From Lonicera japonica (taxonomy: Eukaryota > Streptophyta > Magnoliopsida > Dipsacales > Caprifoliaceae), in NCBI GenBank assembly GCA_021464415.1, contig CM038468.1:35080969-35144968 (forward strand): a stretch of 64,000 nucleotides of DNA. Reading direction: 5' to 3'. A program made the translations under genes and the position numbers. The notes under the pieces were generated by a model. It was not told where the DNA came from. It searched no databases and saw only the letters and a program-made list of their open reading frames with translations. This document shows, one piece after another, positions 27,001 to 37,343 of the stretch (within the stretch, counting starts at the first letter, position 1; the number at the start of each line of letters is the position of its first letter).

Positions 27001-30000
27001 TTTAATTACTAGAAGCTGAGAATCCCGTATTCTAAATATTCAAATTGAACAGATTTCTTCCCTCATTGCACCTTTTCTATCCTTCAGTTTGTAAATAATG
27101 TGCATCATATTGGAGCTATAAATTATAAATGCAACCCTTTTTCAATATTACTCAATTCACAGGCATTCAAAATTTCAAATTATAATCCCATACCTTCCAC
27201 ACTGTAGAACGAATGCCAGCTCCATCCGGTATACCCTGTGATGCAAGTCTCCGCAATTCAACCATGTTTATTACCTTCTTCGAAAGCTATTTCAGTATAA
27301 GAACATTCAGCATTTCATTCCACATAAAAAAAGGGTTGGTAGCTAGGTGTTTTTTTTTATAGAAAACAGAAATTTCATTGATATGGGAAATAAAAAAAAC
27401 AACATTTGGCTGAAGAAATCAAAAGAATGTGAATGATATAAATTCTAAGAAAAAAAAATCACAACAAAAGATGGAGACAAAGGAAGACTATTTTCATGGG
27501 TGGGAGTGGGACGGGGATTTTTATACTAAATGTTTGTGCTAAACAAAAACAAGAGACTTGTTAACTGAAAGAGCATGAGAGGAAAAAAAACACATGCAAA
27601 CAAATAGAGTGAGCCTGGTGAGAAAGGAATATCAGTTGTTTTTACTGTAATCTCCTTATCTGTTATTTCTATATTAAGGGTCCTATTTTGGCCCAACCAT
27701 GTTATGTATTATAATATCATCTTGGCTACAATTTCTGTGCAATTTTAAGGGCATTTGATGCATTTCTTCAAAGTCACCTTTTGAGATTCTGTCAAAGGAT
27801 CAGGTGAAATGAAATCCTGAAGAACCTGGCAAGAAGGCAATGGCCAACAAAAGGTTTAAATATCTTTTGAAAAACTTGGTAATAAGCTTGCCAGAGTTAG
27901 ACCAATAAAGGGAAATATCTTTGGGTTATTGAACAAATGAACATAGTTCCTAAGCAACTTTTTGCATTTTTTATTTACATGGAGGTTTGCAATCATTTGT
28001 TTTCCAAATCTAGTATAATTATCCAGTATTACCAAGTATTGAAGTGAATACTATATGAAATAAGAAATCATATAAGTCTAAACTATGAATGAAACTAAAA
28101 TAAGTCATTACAATATCAACAGTAAGATTTAGAAAGGGTGAAAACATAGCAACGTAACAATGGATGCTTTAATCACACATATTCATGATCTCTCAAAATT
28201 AATGCATCACATAAAACCTTGGAAGTTTATAGAAGCTTGGGTGCTGGTTTCTTGAAGATGTTCGGCTGCTGAGGCTCTTCTATGTTTTACCCCTCTAAAG
28301 CTTACTAAATGTGCTAATCAATGTTCTAAAAAGCGCTAGGTAGAAGGCAGGCAGAAGTTGAGGCCTAGCACCTAGGCGGGCTATAAGCTGTCGATTGTTC
28401 AACCTGGGAGCTAGGCCCAGCTAGTTGTCAGACTCACGCGAAACATACAATTACTACACATCCACATTATAGTGGGCCCGTTTCCCCTCTGAGACCATAT
28501 TTAACAACCTAGGTCCTCTCCCAAGACAGCTAGTCCAAGTTGTAATTTAGGTTCATTGAACCCACATATAAGCCAATCATCTTTCCATTGCACTACCGAT
28601 TTGGGAGCTGGGTTGCTACATCGTTAATTGAACATTTCTCATAATTCAAACATTATCAGAAATAATTTTCAAAACAAAAGGGAGTGAAAAAGTCCACCAG
28701 TCCGGCCCAATCGCTATATGTGCCTAGCTCCTAGGCCTGGTACTAATTGAGCATTCAGTTTTCTGTCTCTGTAGGAGGCTTCTATGCTACTCTTCTGAGG
28801 CAGAGTATATATCTCTTTTCTTCATTTCTATTTATTTTATTGTCCCCTTAATAGAATTGGATAGTTTTCAGATTGAAAAGATGTGCCCAAATTATAATCT
28901 GGGTGCCCTTACCAACAGCCTCACAAGAAAGGATAATATCAAAATTTGAATTGAAAAGAAGTGCCAAATTAGAATTTCAGTGAATCCTTTATCTACAAAT
29001 TTAGAAGATAGGTTTCCCAATTTGGGGTTTTCAGGCAAAAGGGCTTTGCCATGGATTAAACTTAGGAGAAGGACGATCAACTCTTGTACTATAAACAAGG
29101 ATTACTAATTCATACACAATTCAAAGGACTACTTCTGTAACATAAGTAGAGTGTCCTTGTGCTTAAATCGTTTTCTAAAGAAGATTCCAAACACAATTCT
29201 TTTTTCGATTTTCCTAAACCACTATTGATCGGCTACGATTTGCACTTAAATCATTTTCTAAAGAAGCCTCCAAACACAATTTCTTTTTTCAATTTTCCTA
29301 AACCACTATTGATCAGCTACAATTTGCATAAAAATTCTTCATCTCACTTAATCCAAGAACACGGACAATTTTGACCAATGCTAAAACATCTAGCATCAAA
29401 TCAACATTGCAGAAGTATGACGGTAATTGACTATAGACACAGATATATACCAAACAATCAGAAATATATATGAAGATTTGGGTGTATGAATAAACGAAGA
29501 TAGAGGAGCTAGGGTGTGTTTCTTTTGAGCTCTTAAGTATGAATGGCTAAAATTCAGACTTCATAGGCGAGCTAAGTTGTTCGTCTTGGTTAAGATTTAA
29601 ATGCAACTTCTTACTACACTCTGACGTGAGTTAAGTTGTTTGTTTTGATTAAGATTTAAATGCAACTTCGTAATATACTCTAACACTCTCCTAGCTCTTA
29701 AAGCAATTAATGAAGTCTGAATTATTATGTAATAATGCCATTTTTCTCCTCAACTAAAACTTAACCTTAAAAAGGGTAGTTTTCAACTTAAACTCACAAT
29801 TTTTTTTAATCCCTTATAAATATTTAACATTGTCCCTATTAAAAACCAAGTCGTAATATGTATCAAATGCACTATTAACAAAATCTCGGCAACACAATTC
29901 ATTCCTTATACAATTTTAAGATTCAAAAACCATTATTCCTTAATATATAGACCGGGTTGTAACCCGCACCAAATGTACCATCATCCATTAAAAAAAATCT

Positions 30001-30446
30001 TAATCACAGTCGCACAATTCTTTATCACCATTACTCCTATTATATAGATTACATTCAGACGAGAAAATAGATTCAAAATTTCCAAGTTCAGATTCAGGCA
30101 AGAAAACAAAGGGCATCTAAAAGCTAACCTCTTGTAAGAAGAGAGCCTGGCGAGAAATCTCCTCAGCTTTGGAACTCGTAGTAGAGCTCTCATTATCATC
30201 ATTATTACCGTCACCCCCCAACGGAGCCCTAGTTTCGACTTTCGGTGGCTCCGGCTCCTGCTCCGGCCTAGTAGCCGCGGGGGGTCGCACCGGCTCTATA
30301 TGAGAGACCACGGGGGCGGTGGAAACAGTGGAGGAATTTGAGGTGAGGCGATCGTCGTCCACCGGCGGCGGTGGAGTCGGCGTCGGCGGCGGGGGAGCCG
30401 ACCAGAGAGAGCTGTTGAGCCAATCGGGGACCTTTTTGTTAACCAT
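15049..30446 (-). CDS. TBC-domain Rab GTPase-activating protein (TBC1D13-like)
   Basis: Rab-GAPs speed GTP hydrolysis by Rab/Ypt GTPases and so switch off vesicle-traffic steps. Exons, 5' to 3': 30129-30446, 27194-27286, 26887-26991, 24985-25137, 24285-24383, 23131-23259, 19906-20085, 16483-16599, 15049-15207. Each is a multiple of three, giving 450 aa. All junctions are in phase 0 with GT-AG introns. The start chosen is ATG at 30446 (MVNKKVPDWLNSSLW). Residues 1-106 are low-complexity, with a PPPPTPTPPPP run and Ser/Thr- and Glu-rich parts. The TBC domain follows: GIPDGAGIRSTVWK, the arginine finger in IDRDVKR (IxxDxxR) and the glutamine finger in YVQGM (YxQ). Both catalytic residues are present, so the protein should be active. 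It matches the TBC1 domain family member 13 type; the target Rab cannot be read from sequence. Introns hold a LINE and many small elements. Confidence 0.95.
15545..15779. mobile_element. Stowaway-like MITE
   Basis: It begins CTCCCTCCGTCCCAA and ends GGAAGGGAG (inverse CTCCCTTCC), with the typical internal GGACTCTTAACTT near the right end. A clean TA duplication is seen only on the right. It lies in the last intron of the TBC gene. Confidence 0.65.
16708..17068. mobile_element. Stowaway remnant interrupted by a Harbinger-like MITE
   Basis: The outer element starts TACTCCTTCCGTCCC and seems to end at GCAACGGAGTA (about 17067). Inside it, 16771-17053 is a second MITE with ends GGGTCCGTTTGATAAAA and, inverted, GGGTCTGTTTGATAAAA. 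Its flanks are TTA and ATA, one mismatch from a Harbinger TTA duplication. It lies in intron 7 of the TBC gene. Confidence 0.6.
17832..17932 (-). mobile_element. SINE-like tRNA-derived fragment
   Basis: On the minus strand CAAGTGGTTAAGAG (A-box-like) is followed about 35 bp later by GGTTCAAATCTC (B-box-like), then a body ending in AAAAAAAGAAA. A clear target duplication is not seen. Confidence 0.5.
18130..18550 (+). mobile_element. Degenerate LTR/TRIM-like fragments
   Basis: ATGGTATTAGAGCC at about 18134 resembles the initiator-Met tRNA primer-binding site of plant LTR elements. Two related blocks follow at about 18240-18335 and 18460-18550, sharing ACCACAATATATAA, CTGGGG/TTGGGG, GCTAA(T/C)TGGTTT and CTCCAACTC. 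No internal coding region is seen. This is likely a small non-autonomous LTR element or its remains. Confidence 0.4.
19068..19192 (+). mobile_element. SINE-like tRNA-derived fragment
   Basis: CATTGGTAGTGTAGTGGACAG (A-box-like) is followed about 35 bp later by TAGGTTCAAGGAGCC (B-box-like). The 3' end and target duplication are not clear. Confidence 0.4.
19195..19248 (-). mobile_element. Ultra-short LINE insertion (18 bp) with 18-bp target duplication
   Basis: The sequence CTAACAATCAATATAACT occurs at 19195-19212 and again, identical, at 19231-19248. Between them are only eight T and GATAAGAAAC. Read on the minus strand this insert is GTTTCTTATC plus poly(A), the same 3' terminus as the larger LINE ending near 20260. 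It is an extreme 5' truncation event in intron 7 of the TBC gene. Confidence 0.85.
19260..19517. mobile_element. Harbinger-like MITE
   Basis: The ends are GGGTGTGTTTGAT and, inverted, GGGTGTCTTTGAT. The three-base flanks are AAA and TAA (one mismatch). It is non-coding and lies in TBC intron 7. Confidence 0.6.
20254..22320 (-). mobile_element. 5'-truncated L1-type LINE (RT C-terminal part, zf-RVT)
   Basis: This is a non-LTR retrotransposon remnant of about 2.05 kb in intron 6 of the TBC gene, same strand as the host. From the 5' side it encodes the RT palm motif GLRQGDPLSPFIF (about 22230-22290), then FADD with a nonsense codon just before it (TAA where Gln is expected, about 22130). Next come the thumb (CWPMSYLGLPLG), the region WLWRFPLEKESLWH, and the C-terminal zinc-binding zf-RVT segment with spaced Cys/His (CCIMCKRDSESIDHLAIHC). 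Frames change near 21250 and 20840, so the copy is dead. The 3' end (GTTTCTTATC + A-run, minus strand) is near 20260. The endonuclease and ORF1 are absent through truncation. I could not find a target duplication. Confidence 0.88.
22381..22576. mobile_element. Degenerate Stowaway-like MITE
   Basis: It begins TACTCCCTCC and ends GGAGGGAG, with internal TTAAGAGTCCA and GCGGACTCTTATTTGG as in other Stowaway copies here. It lies just upstream of the LINE 5' end in TBC intron 6. Confidence 0.55.
23690..23790 (+). mobile_element. Possible SINE-like fragment
   Basis: TGGTATTTGGTCAAGAAGTAAC is followed about 35 bp later by TTGGTTCAAGTCCCC, an A-box/B-box-like pair. No tail or target duplication was identified, so support is weak. 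Confidence 0.3.
24400..24489 (-). mobile_element. Short LINE 3'-end insertion with target duplication
   Basis: GTTGGAGTCATATAA (24400-24414) and GTTGGAGTCAGATAA (24475-24489) flank a 60-bp insert. It starts, on the plus strand, with a T-run and GATCAGAAAC, close to the 3' end of the LINE near 20260. It sits about 30 bp upstream of the 3' splice site of TBC exon 5 (24285-24383), where a branch point and pyrimidine tract are expected. Confidence 0.75.
24510..24926. mobile_element. MITE-like element
   Basis: The left end GGGTTCATTTGGTTC resembles the inverted right end TAGGTTCCGTTTTGTTC. Internal subterminal repeats (GATTCC, CAGGAATC) recur on both sides. No clear target duplication. It lies in TBC intron 4. 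Confidence 0.5.
26104..26130. repeat. GT microsatellite
   Basis: A short (GT)n/(GC)n tract in intron 3 of the TBC gene. Confidence 0.7.
26559..26755. mobile_element. Degenerate Stowaway-like element
   Basis: It begins CTCTCTCCGTCTCAAA and contains the internal pattern TTTTTGGGACATAGTCAATGT typical of this MITE group. The right end is eroded. Confidence 0.4.
27349..27440 (-). mobile_element. Possible LINE 3'-end fragment
   Basis: On the plus strand a T-run is followed by ATAGAAAACAGAAATTTCATTGATA, resembling the inverted 3' end of plant L1 elements. It lies in TBC intron 1, directly upstream of exon 2. Confidence 0.35.
29160..29327. repeat. Tandem duplication, about 83-bp unit, in TBC intron 1
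   Basis: Two copies share CTTAAATC(G/A)TTTTCTAAAGAAG, CCAAACACAATT and CCTAAACCACTATTGATC. They give a repetitive open frame that is not a gene. Confidence 0.75.
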
Positions 30447-30867
30447 AATAATGTGGATTTGGGAAGAGTGGGGGGGTTTGGGTTTTCGGAGAGAGGGGAG
30501 GGTTTTGTTGTGAACTTCGTCCAGTGTCCCCATCGGACTTTTTTCCTTTTGGAGACAACGACACAGTGTCGGTTGGGATTCGGTCGGTTTGGTCGGTAAG
30601 TGATTTATATCAAAAAAAGAAAAAATATTACAATAATTTTTAAAAATACAAAATTAAAAGGGGCAATGGGTTTAAAGGACATCCTACAAAATTAAAATCA
30701 ATAAAATGACATCATTATATTACTATTATAAATTAAGGACAATTAATATAAAAGTGACAACTGTTTTACTAAAGTTAAGAAAAAACCATTTCTTTTTTGG
30801 TTAATTACGAGCTGTGCCATCAACCTCCCAAGATTTGCAATTCAGTTCTACTCACGCGATTTAGTGC
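30447..30867. other. 5' flank of the TBC gene
   Basis: The sequence next to the ATG is the presumed 5' UTR and promoter of the TBC gene. A short upstream in-frame stretch is open to 30533, but its residues are not conserved-looking, so I start the protein at 30446. No TATA box stands out. Confidence 0.4.
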
Positions 30868-31062
30868 GAAATCGTTTTTGCACTAAATGCGCGTATAATC
30901 TTTAGAAACATTTCACTGCAAAATCGATTTTGCACTAAATGTGCGTATAATCTTTAGAAACATTTCATTGCAAAAACGATTTTGCACTAAATGCGCGTGC
31001 AATTTACCAAAAATATTTGACTGCAAAAACTCTTTTGCACTAAATCCGAGTGCAATTTAGCA
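30868..31062. repeat. 52-bp tandem repeat array (about 3.7 copies)
   Basis: TTTTGCACTAAAT starts at about 30878, 30930, 30982 and 31035, a spacing of 52-53 bp. Each unit then has (G)CGCGT(A/G)TAAT-like and CA(T/A)TTCA-like parts. The array is AT-rich, with CpG-containing cores. Function unknown. Confidence 0.75.
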
Positions 31063-31494
31063 TAGATAATCAAAGTCTTTTGCATTCAAATAAACAACTT
31101 GCAAAGAATAGCAAACATCTTGATATTGTTTATTCCATAAAAATAGAAAAACATCACCATTCATATATCAAAATCAAAATTACGTTCTTTTAAAATCAAA
31201 ACTAAAAGAATTCGAAAAAATTCTCAATTATACCAAGAATTTCAAAATTCCAAATATTCGCTAAATGTAATTATACTATGCCATAGTAAAATCTAAACAA
31301 TCGATGCAGTGCACATCTTCTTATTGTGATATCAAGAACCCTAAAAAATGAGACATAAAAACTTAGAAGCAATACATTGCATAACAAACATGTATGTTCA
31401 TTCGTTCACATATGAAATTACACATTTAAACTAACCAAAACCTACAATATAAAAATCAAATGTAGAAATAATGCACTTAAAAAAACTTAGATCA

Positions 31495-31965
31495 AAAATT
31501 GAAAAACTACAAAATTAGTTTTGCAGTTTTTTTTGCACAAAGGAGAAAAACGAAAAACAGAGCATAACAAGGATGCTAAAACTACCTTTAAAAACATGAA
31601 CAATCACTCATTATTGGATCAAATCTTCCAAATATAAGCTAAAACAACCAAAATGAAGTAATATTTCTACAGCTTTTGCACAAATATAAGCGAAAAACGT
31701 GATAGCTCTCTATAATCTAAATATATAATCAAAACTAAAAAATTGCAAAATCAGTTTTGCAGTTTTTTTTATAGTTGGAAGGAAAAGAGCAGAAAAACAG
31801 AGCATTCATCAAATCCTCCATAATCTAAATATATATGGATTGATTGAACAATATTTCATCAAATCCTCTAAATATAAGCTATAACAAACCAAAACGAAGC
31901 AAAATCATAGCTAAAAACATGAATAAAAAAAAGATATACCTAGATAGTGCTTCAACATCCATGGA
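31495..31965. repeat. Tandem duplication, about 240-bp unit
   Basis: The blocks GCAAAATCAGTTTTGCAG-like (about 31510 and 31750) and CTAAATATAAGCTA(A/T)AACAA-like (about 31625 and 31865) recur 240 bp apart in the same order. No coding sequence. Confidence 0.6.
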
Positions 31966-32643
31966 ACTAAGAAATTTCTTCTCCTTTCCTTTGTTAATCT
32001 CGTCAATCTAAGATGCTTTCCGTCAATCTAAGATGATAGCATTCCTCTCTTGAATCGTAATGTAATTTTTCCTCTCTTCCAGTCGAAATACGTAGCCTTT
32101 CCTTTGAATTTCGTCGCCTCTCTCGCTGCTCACTGTTTCTGCGGGGGATTATGAGTTGAAAGAGGGAAGGATAGTTTAGTCATTTTAAAATTCTTAAATA
32201 ATCTAATTTATAAAAGACTAAATATTTACAACTAACCTAAAAGCTAAAATTGTCCTTACAATAAAACAATAATGTTAAAAAATCCTTTATTCATTAAGCT
32301 AATGTATGATTTCCTCTTATTGTATAAAATTATGAAAGAAGGTCTCTAAACCTATTTTCCCAAATTAAAATCAAATCATGCGAACTTTTGAATTTTTTAG
32401 TTTTTTTCGGTATTTATATTTTTAATATTAATCAAAATATTTTTGGTATATGAATTTATTTTATTTTTGTTATATATACTTAATTTTGTTTTTAGAATTT
32501 TTTCTTCAAATTAAGTAATATGATTATATTATTCAATATTTACATATGGATTGTGATGATTTTATTAAAATAAAAGTGTTAAAATGTATTTTTTTTTGAA
32601 ATAATGAGATATAAATTTTAATAATTTAACTATTATTATATAT
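31966..32643. other. Intergenic, nothing recognised
   Basis: AT-rich sequence between the TBC and XTH genes. No gene, RNA or clear element was found. Confidence 0.5.
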
Positions 32644-33053
32644 TAATCATAGTGGGAAATGATCTTAAGTGGACCAACTTTTTGGTCCTTAAATGTGGAC
32701 CGATCATTTTGAGGGGGTAAACAGATGAATTTTTTGATGAAATTTAGTGAAGACGATCTCCATGATTAGTAGATCACCTCCGTCAATTTTCATCGAAAAA
32801 TTCAATCGAAAAGTGGGTTAACTAAAAAATTGATATATATGTGCATTTTTAGCCGTTAAAATTAAAGATGTTTAGCTAACCTACTTTCCGGTTGAATTTT
32901 TCAATGAAAATTGGCAGAGATGATCTACTAATCATGGAGATCATTTTGACCAAGTTTTATAAAAATATGCATCCATTTAACCCCTCAAACTGATTGGTCC
33001 ACATTTAAGGATAAAAAAAATGATCCTCTTTAGATCTTTTCCCTAATAATAGT
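32644..33053. mobile_element. Foldback MULE-like MITE with 10-bp target duplication
   Basis: The element (32654-33043, 390 bp) is two inverted arms of about 170-180 bp around a short centre. Arms share CCTTAAATGTGGACC, GATCTCCATGATTAGTAGAT and CAATTTTCAT(C/T)GAAAAATTCAA. The ends are GGGAAA. Flanks are TAATCATAGT and TAATAATAGT (9 of 10 bases), the length typical of Mutator-like elements. Confidence 0.75.
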
Positions 33054-33410
33054 TATAACATTTCATGTGACACTTAGATAAATCAATATATATATATATA
33101 TTTGTTAAATAGATTTCTTCAACTCAAGAAGATAAGTGCATTTGGTTTGAATGTTAAACAAGTAAGCAAATCATTCATATCCTACCCTAACTTTGTAATT
33201 GAAGTGAGTTTTTTTTTCGATTCAATCATTTTCCAACTTTTCCGTCAAGCGCGCACACATGACATATTGAAAACATTTCAAACCAAAGCCAAACCCCTCA
33301 TTTTATTTCTAAATCCATAAACATAACGTATGGATCATACTTCATTATTAGTTGATTCATCATACACTTAACTTGTAAAACCAGAAACCATCATATATGT
33401 AATTATTTCC

Positions 33411-35486
33411 CTATTGGCATTCAGGGGGAGGTGTAGTGTATCTTGACTGATCGTCACAATAATTATAGGTCATGTACATTTTCTTCACATCTTGATACAT
33501 TCTTTCTTGTTCAGAGTTTAGTGTCCAATACTGCTTTTCGTTCCACCAATAATCAGTAGAATAGCAATCCCCTCCTCTAATTGAAGGGCACCCATCAATG
33601 CTGAAGCCTGCAAAGTGGGCTTGAAATGGTGCTGCTGCCCAATCTATTTTCTCTTTGCCTCCATCTGTGGCCCAATTCTCTCCATTCCATATGGTTGCCT
33701 TTACTTTCATTGCCTTGTTTGGGCTGTTCCCACCATTGTTCTTGAAAACCCTAATTGGGACATTGTCTACAAAGAAGCTGTGGAAGCAAAACACATTGAA
33801 GTTAAGGTGGTGTTTGTTTTTAACGGTTAATGCTGAATGAAATATTATTCAATATCAATTATTCTAGAGGGACTCAGGATTGTTGTAATTCAGAAAAGTG
33901 ACTCAGATGATTAAAAGAGAGTAATAACGTGATCAAACTTGAAGAATTAAAATAGCGAAAACTGAACTTCATGAACCAAAGTGAAAATGCGGTCAAACTA
34001 TAAATAACTCGATCCATCGATGGAGAGAGATCGAGAGAGAGATTGAGTTCTTACACTATCTGATGCTGGTTCCATAGAATCCTATAAGTATGATAGGTCT
34101 CTGTTGGATCAAACCAAAGTTTAAACCTCTGCTCTCTCTCTCCTTTTCCATCCTTGTATATATTTGTCTGCAGTAAGGTTGGTTTCCCTTCTCTGTTTCC
34201 CAAGAACTCAAAGTCCACTTCATCTCTGTCTCCATCTCTTTCTGAAACTAGCTGCATGAATGTAGTCATCAAAATTTATTTTACTTGTTCACATATTTAT
34301 TTAGTTACACTACATAAATATATATATATATATATATACTGTCACAGTGGATGATGAGGATTAATGTCGCATTTGCAGCTATCTAATCTCAAACCTGGGG
34401 CTTTCACGTTTGGGTGGGCAAAATTACTTTTGTCACAATGGGGGAGGAGGATTACGATTTCTCAATGTGATGAGAGGGTTCTAGAGCTCTAATTAATTCA
34501 AATTTCAGCATGCAACTACAACACAGGAATTGTCTAATTCAAAAACAAGATTAATTAGCATAAGCACAAACACACGCGCGCGTAGATAGACACGCACGTG
34601 CGCGCACACATATATATATATATGTATGCTTACATAGAAAGTTGTTACAACTCCAGCAGAATCTCCCATTGGTGGCCTTATATTCATTTGGAAGAGACCA
34701 GAGCTATATGGCAACCTAGATTCAAATCCAGCTCCTGCTTATTACCACAAAAAAATAAAGATTGATTAATTAACATTAATGTTGATATTTAAAGGAGGAT
34801 TCCATATTAGTTAATTAATAAGCAAAAATAATAATAAAATAACTGATAATATTTCATTTGTCTTTTAGAATATATTTAGCAATTAATCATGTGTACACTG
34901 AGTCATGTTAATTCTAATATGGGGAGGGTCTAAACATGTACAAACTTATTATCTATCCAAATAAATACTCGGAAAATTTAGCACAAGTCATCTTTATTTT
35001 GACTCCAGACAGAGCAACTCTATCTATATAATAAGAGATAATGACTTTTGAATTTTAAGAAAATGTGTAATGAATAAAAAATATTGTATGCCTAAAATTT
35101 AAGATACTTTTTGAATAATTGATAATACATTTGATACAGATTACGACTTATTATATAGATACGATTTTGTAATGGGTAGATACCTTACTTAAACAAATTA
35201 TTACAGTAAAAAATGACATTTCTTTTAGTGAAACTTATTAAATATATGAAAAATAATTGAAAATATAAAAATGTAACAAAGAGAGAGGGGGAATAATAGA
35301 TGGACCAGAAGTAGAATCAAGAGAGAGCTGAACATCTCTGCCTTTGTCTCCAAGCAAAATATGATCATATCCATAAGAAACTTGGTAGTTCTGATCAAAG
35401 GTGGGCCCACCTCCCACTTCTAATCCACATATTTCACTCACAAACACTAGCATCAACAAGCTAACAACATAATAATACAAACCCAT
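33411..35486 (-). CDS. XTH: Xyloglucan endotransglucosylase/hydrolase (GH16)
   Basis: XTHs cut and rejoin xyloglucan chains in the cell wall. Exons, 5' to 3': 35306-35486, 34634-34734, 34055-34251, 33411-33777. They total 846 nt, encoding 281 aa, about the family norm. All introns are GT-AG. Residues 1-20 form a hydrophobic signal peptide ([18 protein letters not shown]), so the protein is secreted. The catalytic motif is DEVDFEFLG, with nucleophile and acid/base Glu both present. The usual N-glycosylation site just after it is missing (GNREGKP). The C-terminal XET domain has paired cysteines ([19 protein letters not shown]). The residues around the active site ([20 protein letters not shown]) resemble the XTH1-3 type group, an inference from memory of the family. 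No frame lesions. Single-gene unit with its own promoter. Confidence 0.95.
34319..34340. repeat. TA microsatellite in XTH intron 2
   Basis: A (TA)n run of about 20 bp. Similar short runs occur at 34611-34623 and 35489-35506. Confidence 0.7.
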
Positions 35487-35579
35487 TGATATATATATAT
35501 ATATATGTGATTCACTCTTTAATTAATTATTATGTAAAGATATTAATTAATGCACTATATATACATATATAGTCTTGTA

Positions 35580-35588
35580 TATTTATAG
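35580..35588 (-). promoter_or_regulatory. Candidate TATA box of XTH
   Basis: CTATAAATA on the minus strand, about 95 bp upstream of the XTH ATG, in a region otherwise rich in TATATA. This is a motif match only. Confidence 0.45.
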
Positions 35589-35599
35589 AGTTAGCTAGT

Positions 35600-37340
35600 T
35601 TCAACTACATGAACCATGTAAGGATTGTGATCATACCTACTTGAGACAAACTCTTCTTTCTTTCTTTTCTTTTCTTTTCAAAAAAGAATTGGTTGTATGG
35701 TTGTTAACTTACAACATGTGGTCGATTATTAGAATGTGCAGGGTGAACAATCGCACTAATTTTTGTAATTTTTGCGATGGAACTCAATGTTAATTTTAAA
35801 CAATAAGAGCCCAAAAAATATATTATATGTGAATAAATTGTCCCAAATTTCAATTTCTTTCAGTAGCCCTCTATACAAGGAGATTAACCCTAATTATATA
35901 TATATATATATAACCACTAAATTAAAACTATATAAAGTTAGAATCCATTTCGAAGCGTGTCATACTTTTTGTTTTCTGAGTTTTGTTCCATGTGAACTCT
36001 TTGTTTGGCAAATCTTTTAATTTATGACATAAGCAATAGAATTTAAACTTTTACATCATGTTGATAATGCCAAGTAACATAACTGTCAAACGCTACACTA
36101 TTTATTATTATTATTTTTTAATTAATTATATTTAATCGTACGTATATCACGTGTGCACGTATTTAGTTTATAGAGGGAGTACATGGTTAAGGATTTTGTG
36201 TGAAGTCATCTCTATAATCTAGTGGGAGGCACTGAACTTGTGCATTTGGAATATGTTTGCGTATGCAATTTTCTTAGGAGTTAGAAAATGGCTCCTTCTA
36301 ACTAAAGTAGTTAAGTGTCATGTCTACTTAATTGTTTTATAATCCTTACGTATTAAAATAACTTAAGTAGTAGTTAACTTTTGGACGTAATTAGTACATA
36401 ATAAATATCGAAATATAATAAATGTTTGAGTTATTTATATTTTATATTCATAAAATTTAATCATTTTTTTCAATTTCGTCTGTGTATGTACTTTTATTTT
36501 TATCACTCATCGTTTATAAAATTTAATCCTTTATCACTTTAATCCAAAATTCAATACACTATTTATTTACTAGATCGAAAATAACACGTGTCGTGTCAAT
36601 TTTCAGGGTACAATAGCTGCATATGGCTCTTTTTATTTAAGAAAAATGGCTCGTGTTAAATTTTGGACTAAAGTTGATAATGACAGCGACATAGTTAGAA
36701 TCTATTTTCAGATAAAACACTCTTTGTAAGAACTTACATAAATACCTATCATGCAAATAGAAATTAAATATTCATACAATTTAAACGCAGTGTGTATCTA
36801 ATATGATTTTTAGTTTTTTTTTTTTTTAATATTTAAATTACAAAAAGACCAAAATAAGCTCTAAAGTTGGATATAGTAGTGTTCATAAAAATCTGTAAAA
36901 CACGTGCGTATCCTTTGAAATGTAAGAGTATAGAAAGTTTGAATGAAAATAAAAGGTTAGATGAAATCAAAAATTGGAGAGAAATATAGAAGGAAAATAT
37001 GTGACTGAATAAATTTAACATTAAAAAGTTTAAAGTATGTTTTTAGAAGAAATATAAAATAAAATTATAAAACTAAAGATACACAAATTAATTTATTATA
37101 AAATGATGCGCCAATTAGTTGATTAGAAAACACTAGTTTTTAAATATAACTAGCTCATGGGTTTTAGATTATATATTTATGGCTAATTTTACTTGTGTAC
37201 TAACTTTTTATATAACTTATAACATTTGTGTATAAAATTAGGCTGCAGAAGTTACACATCTATACATTCAGTAATCAACCTAGAACTTGAAATGAACGTG
37301 GCAGAATAGGTGCTTTTCTAATGCTTTTACCAACTTTACC
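35600..37340. other. Intergenic upstream of XTH
   Basis: AT-rich, with short (TA)n runs (about 35896-35912) and no recognisable gene. A TATAGAGGGAGTAC near 36170 could be a Stowaway end, but no partner end was found. Confidence 0.45.
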
Positions 37341-37343
37341 AAC

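Noticed and set aside
30868..31062. CRISPR-like regular spacing of repeats
   Set aside because: Plant nuclear context; the units are contiguous tandem repeats without unique spacers.
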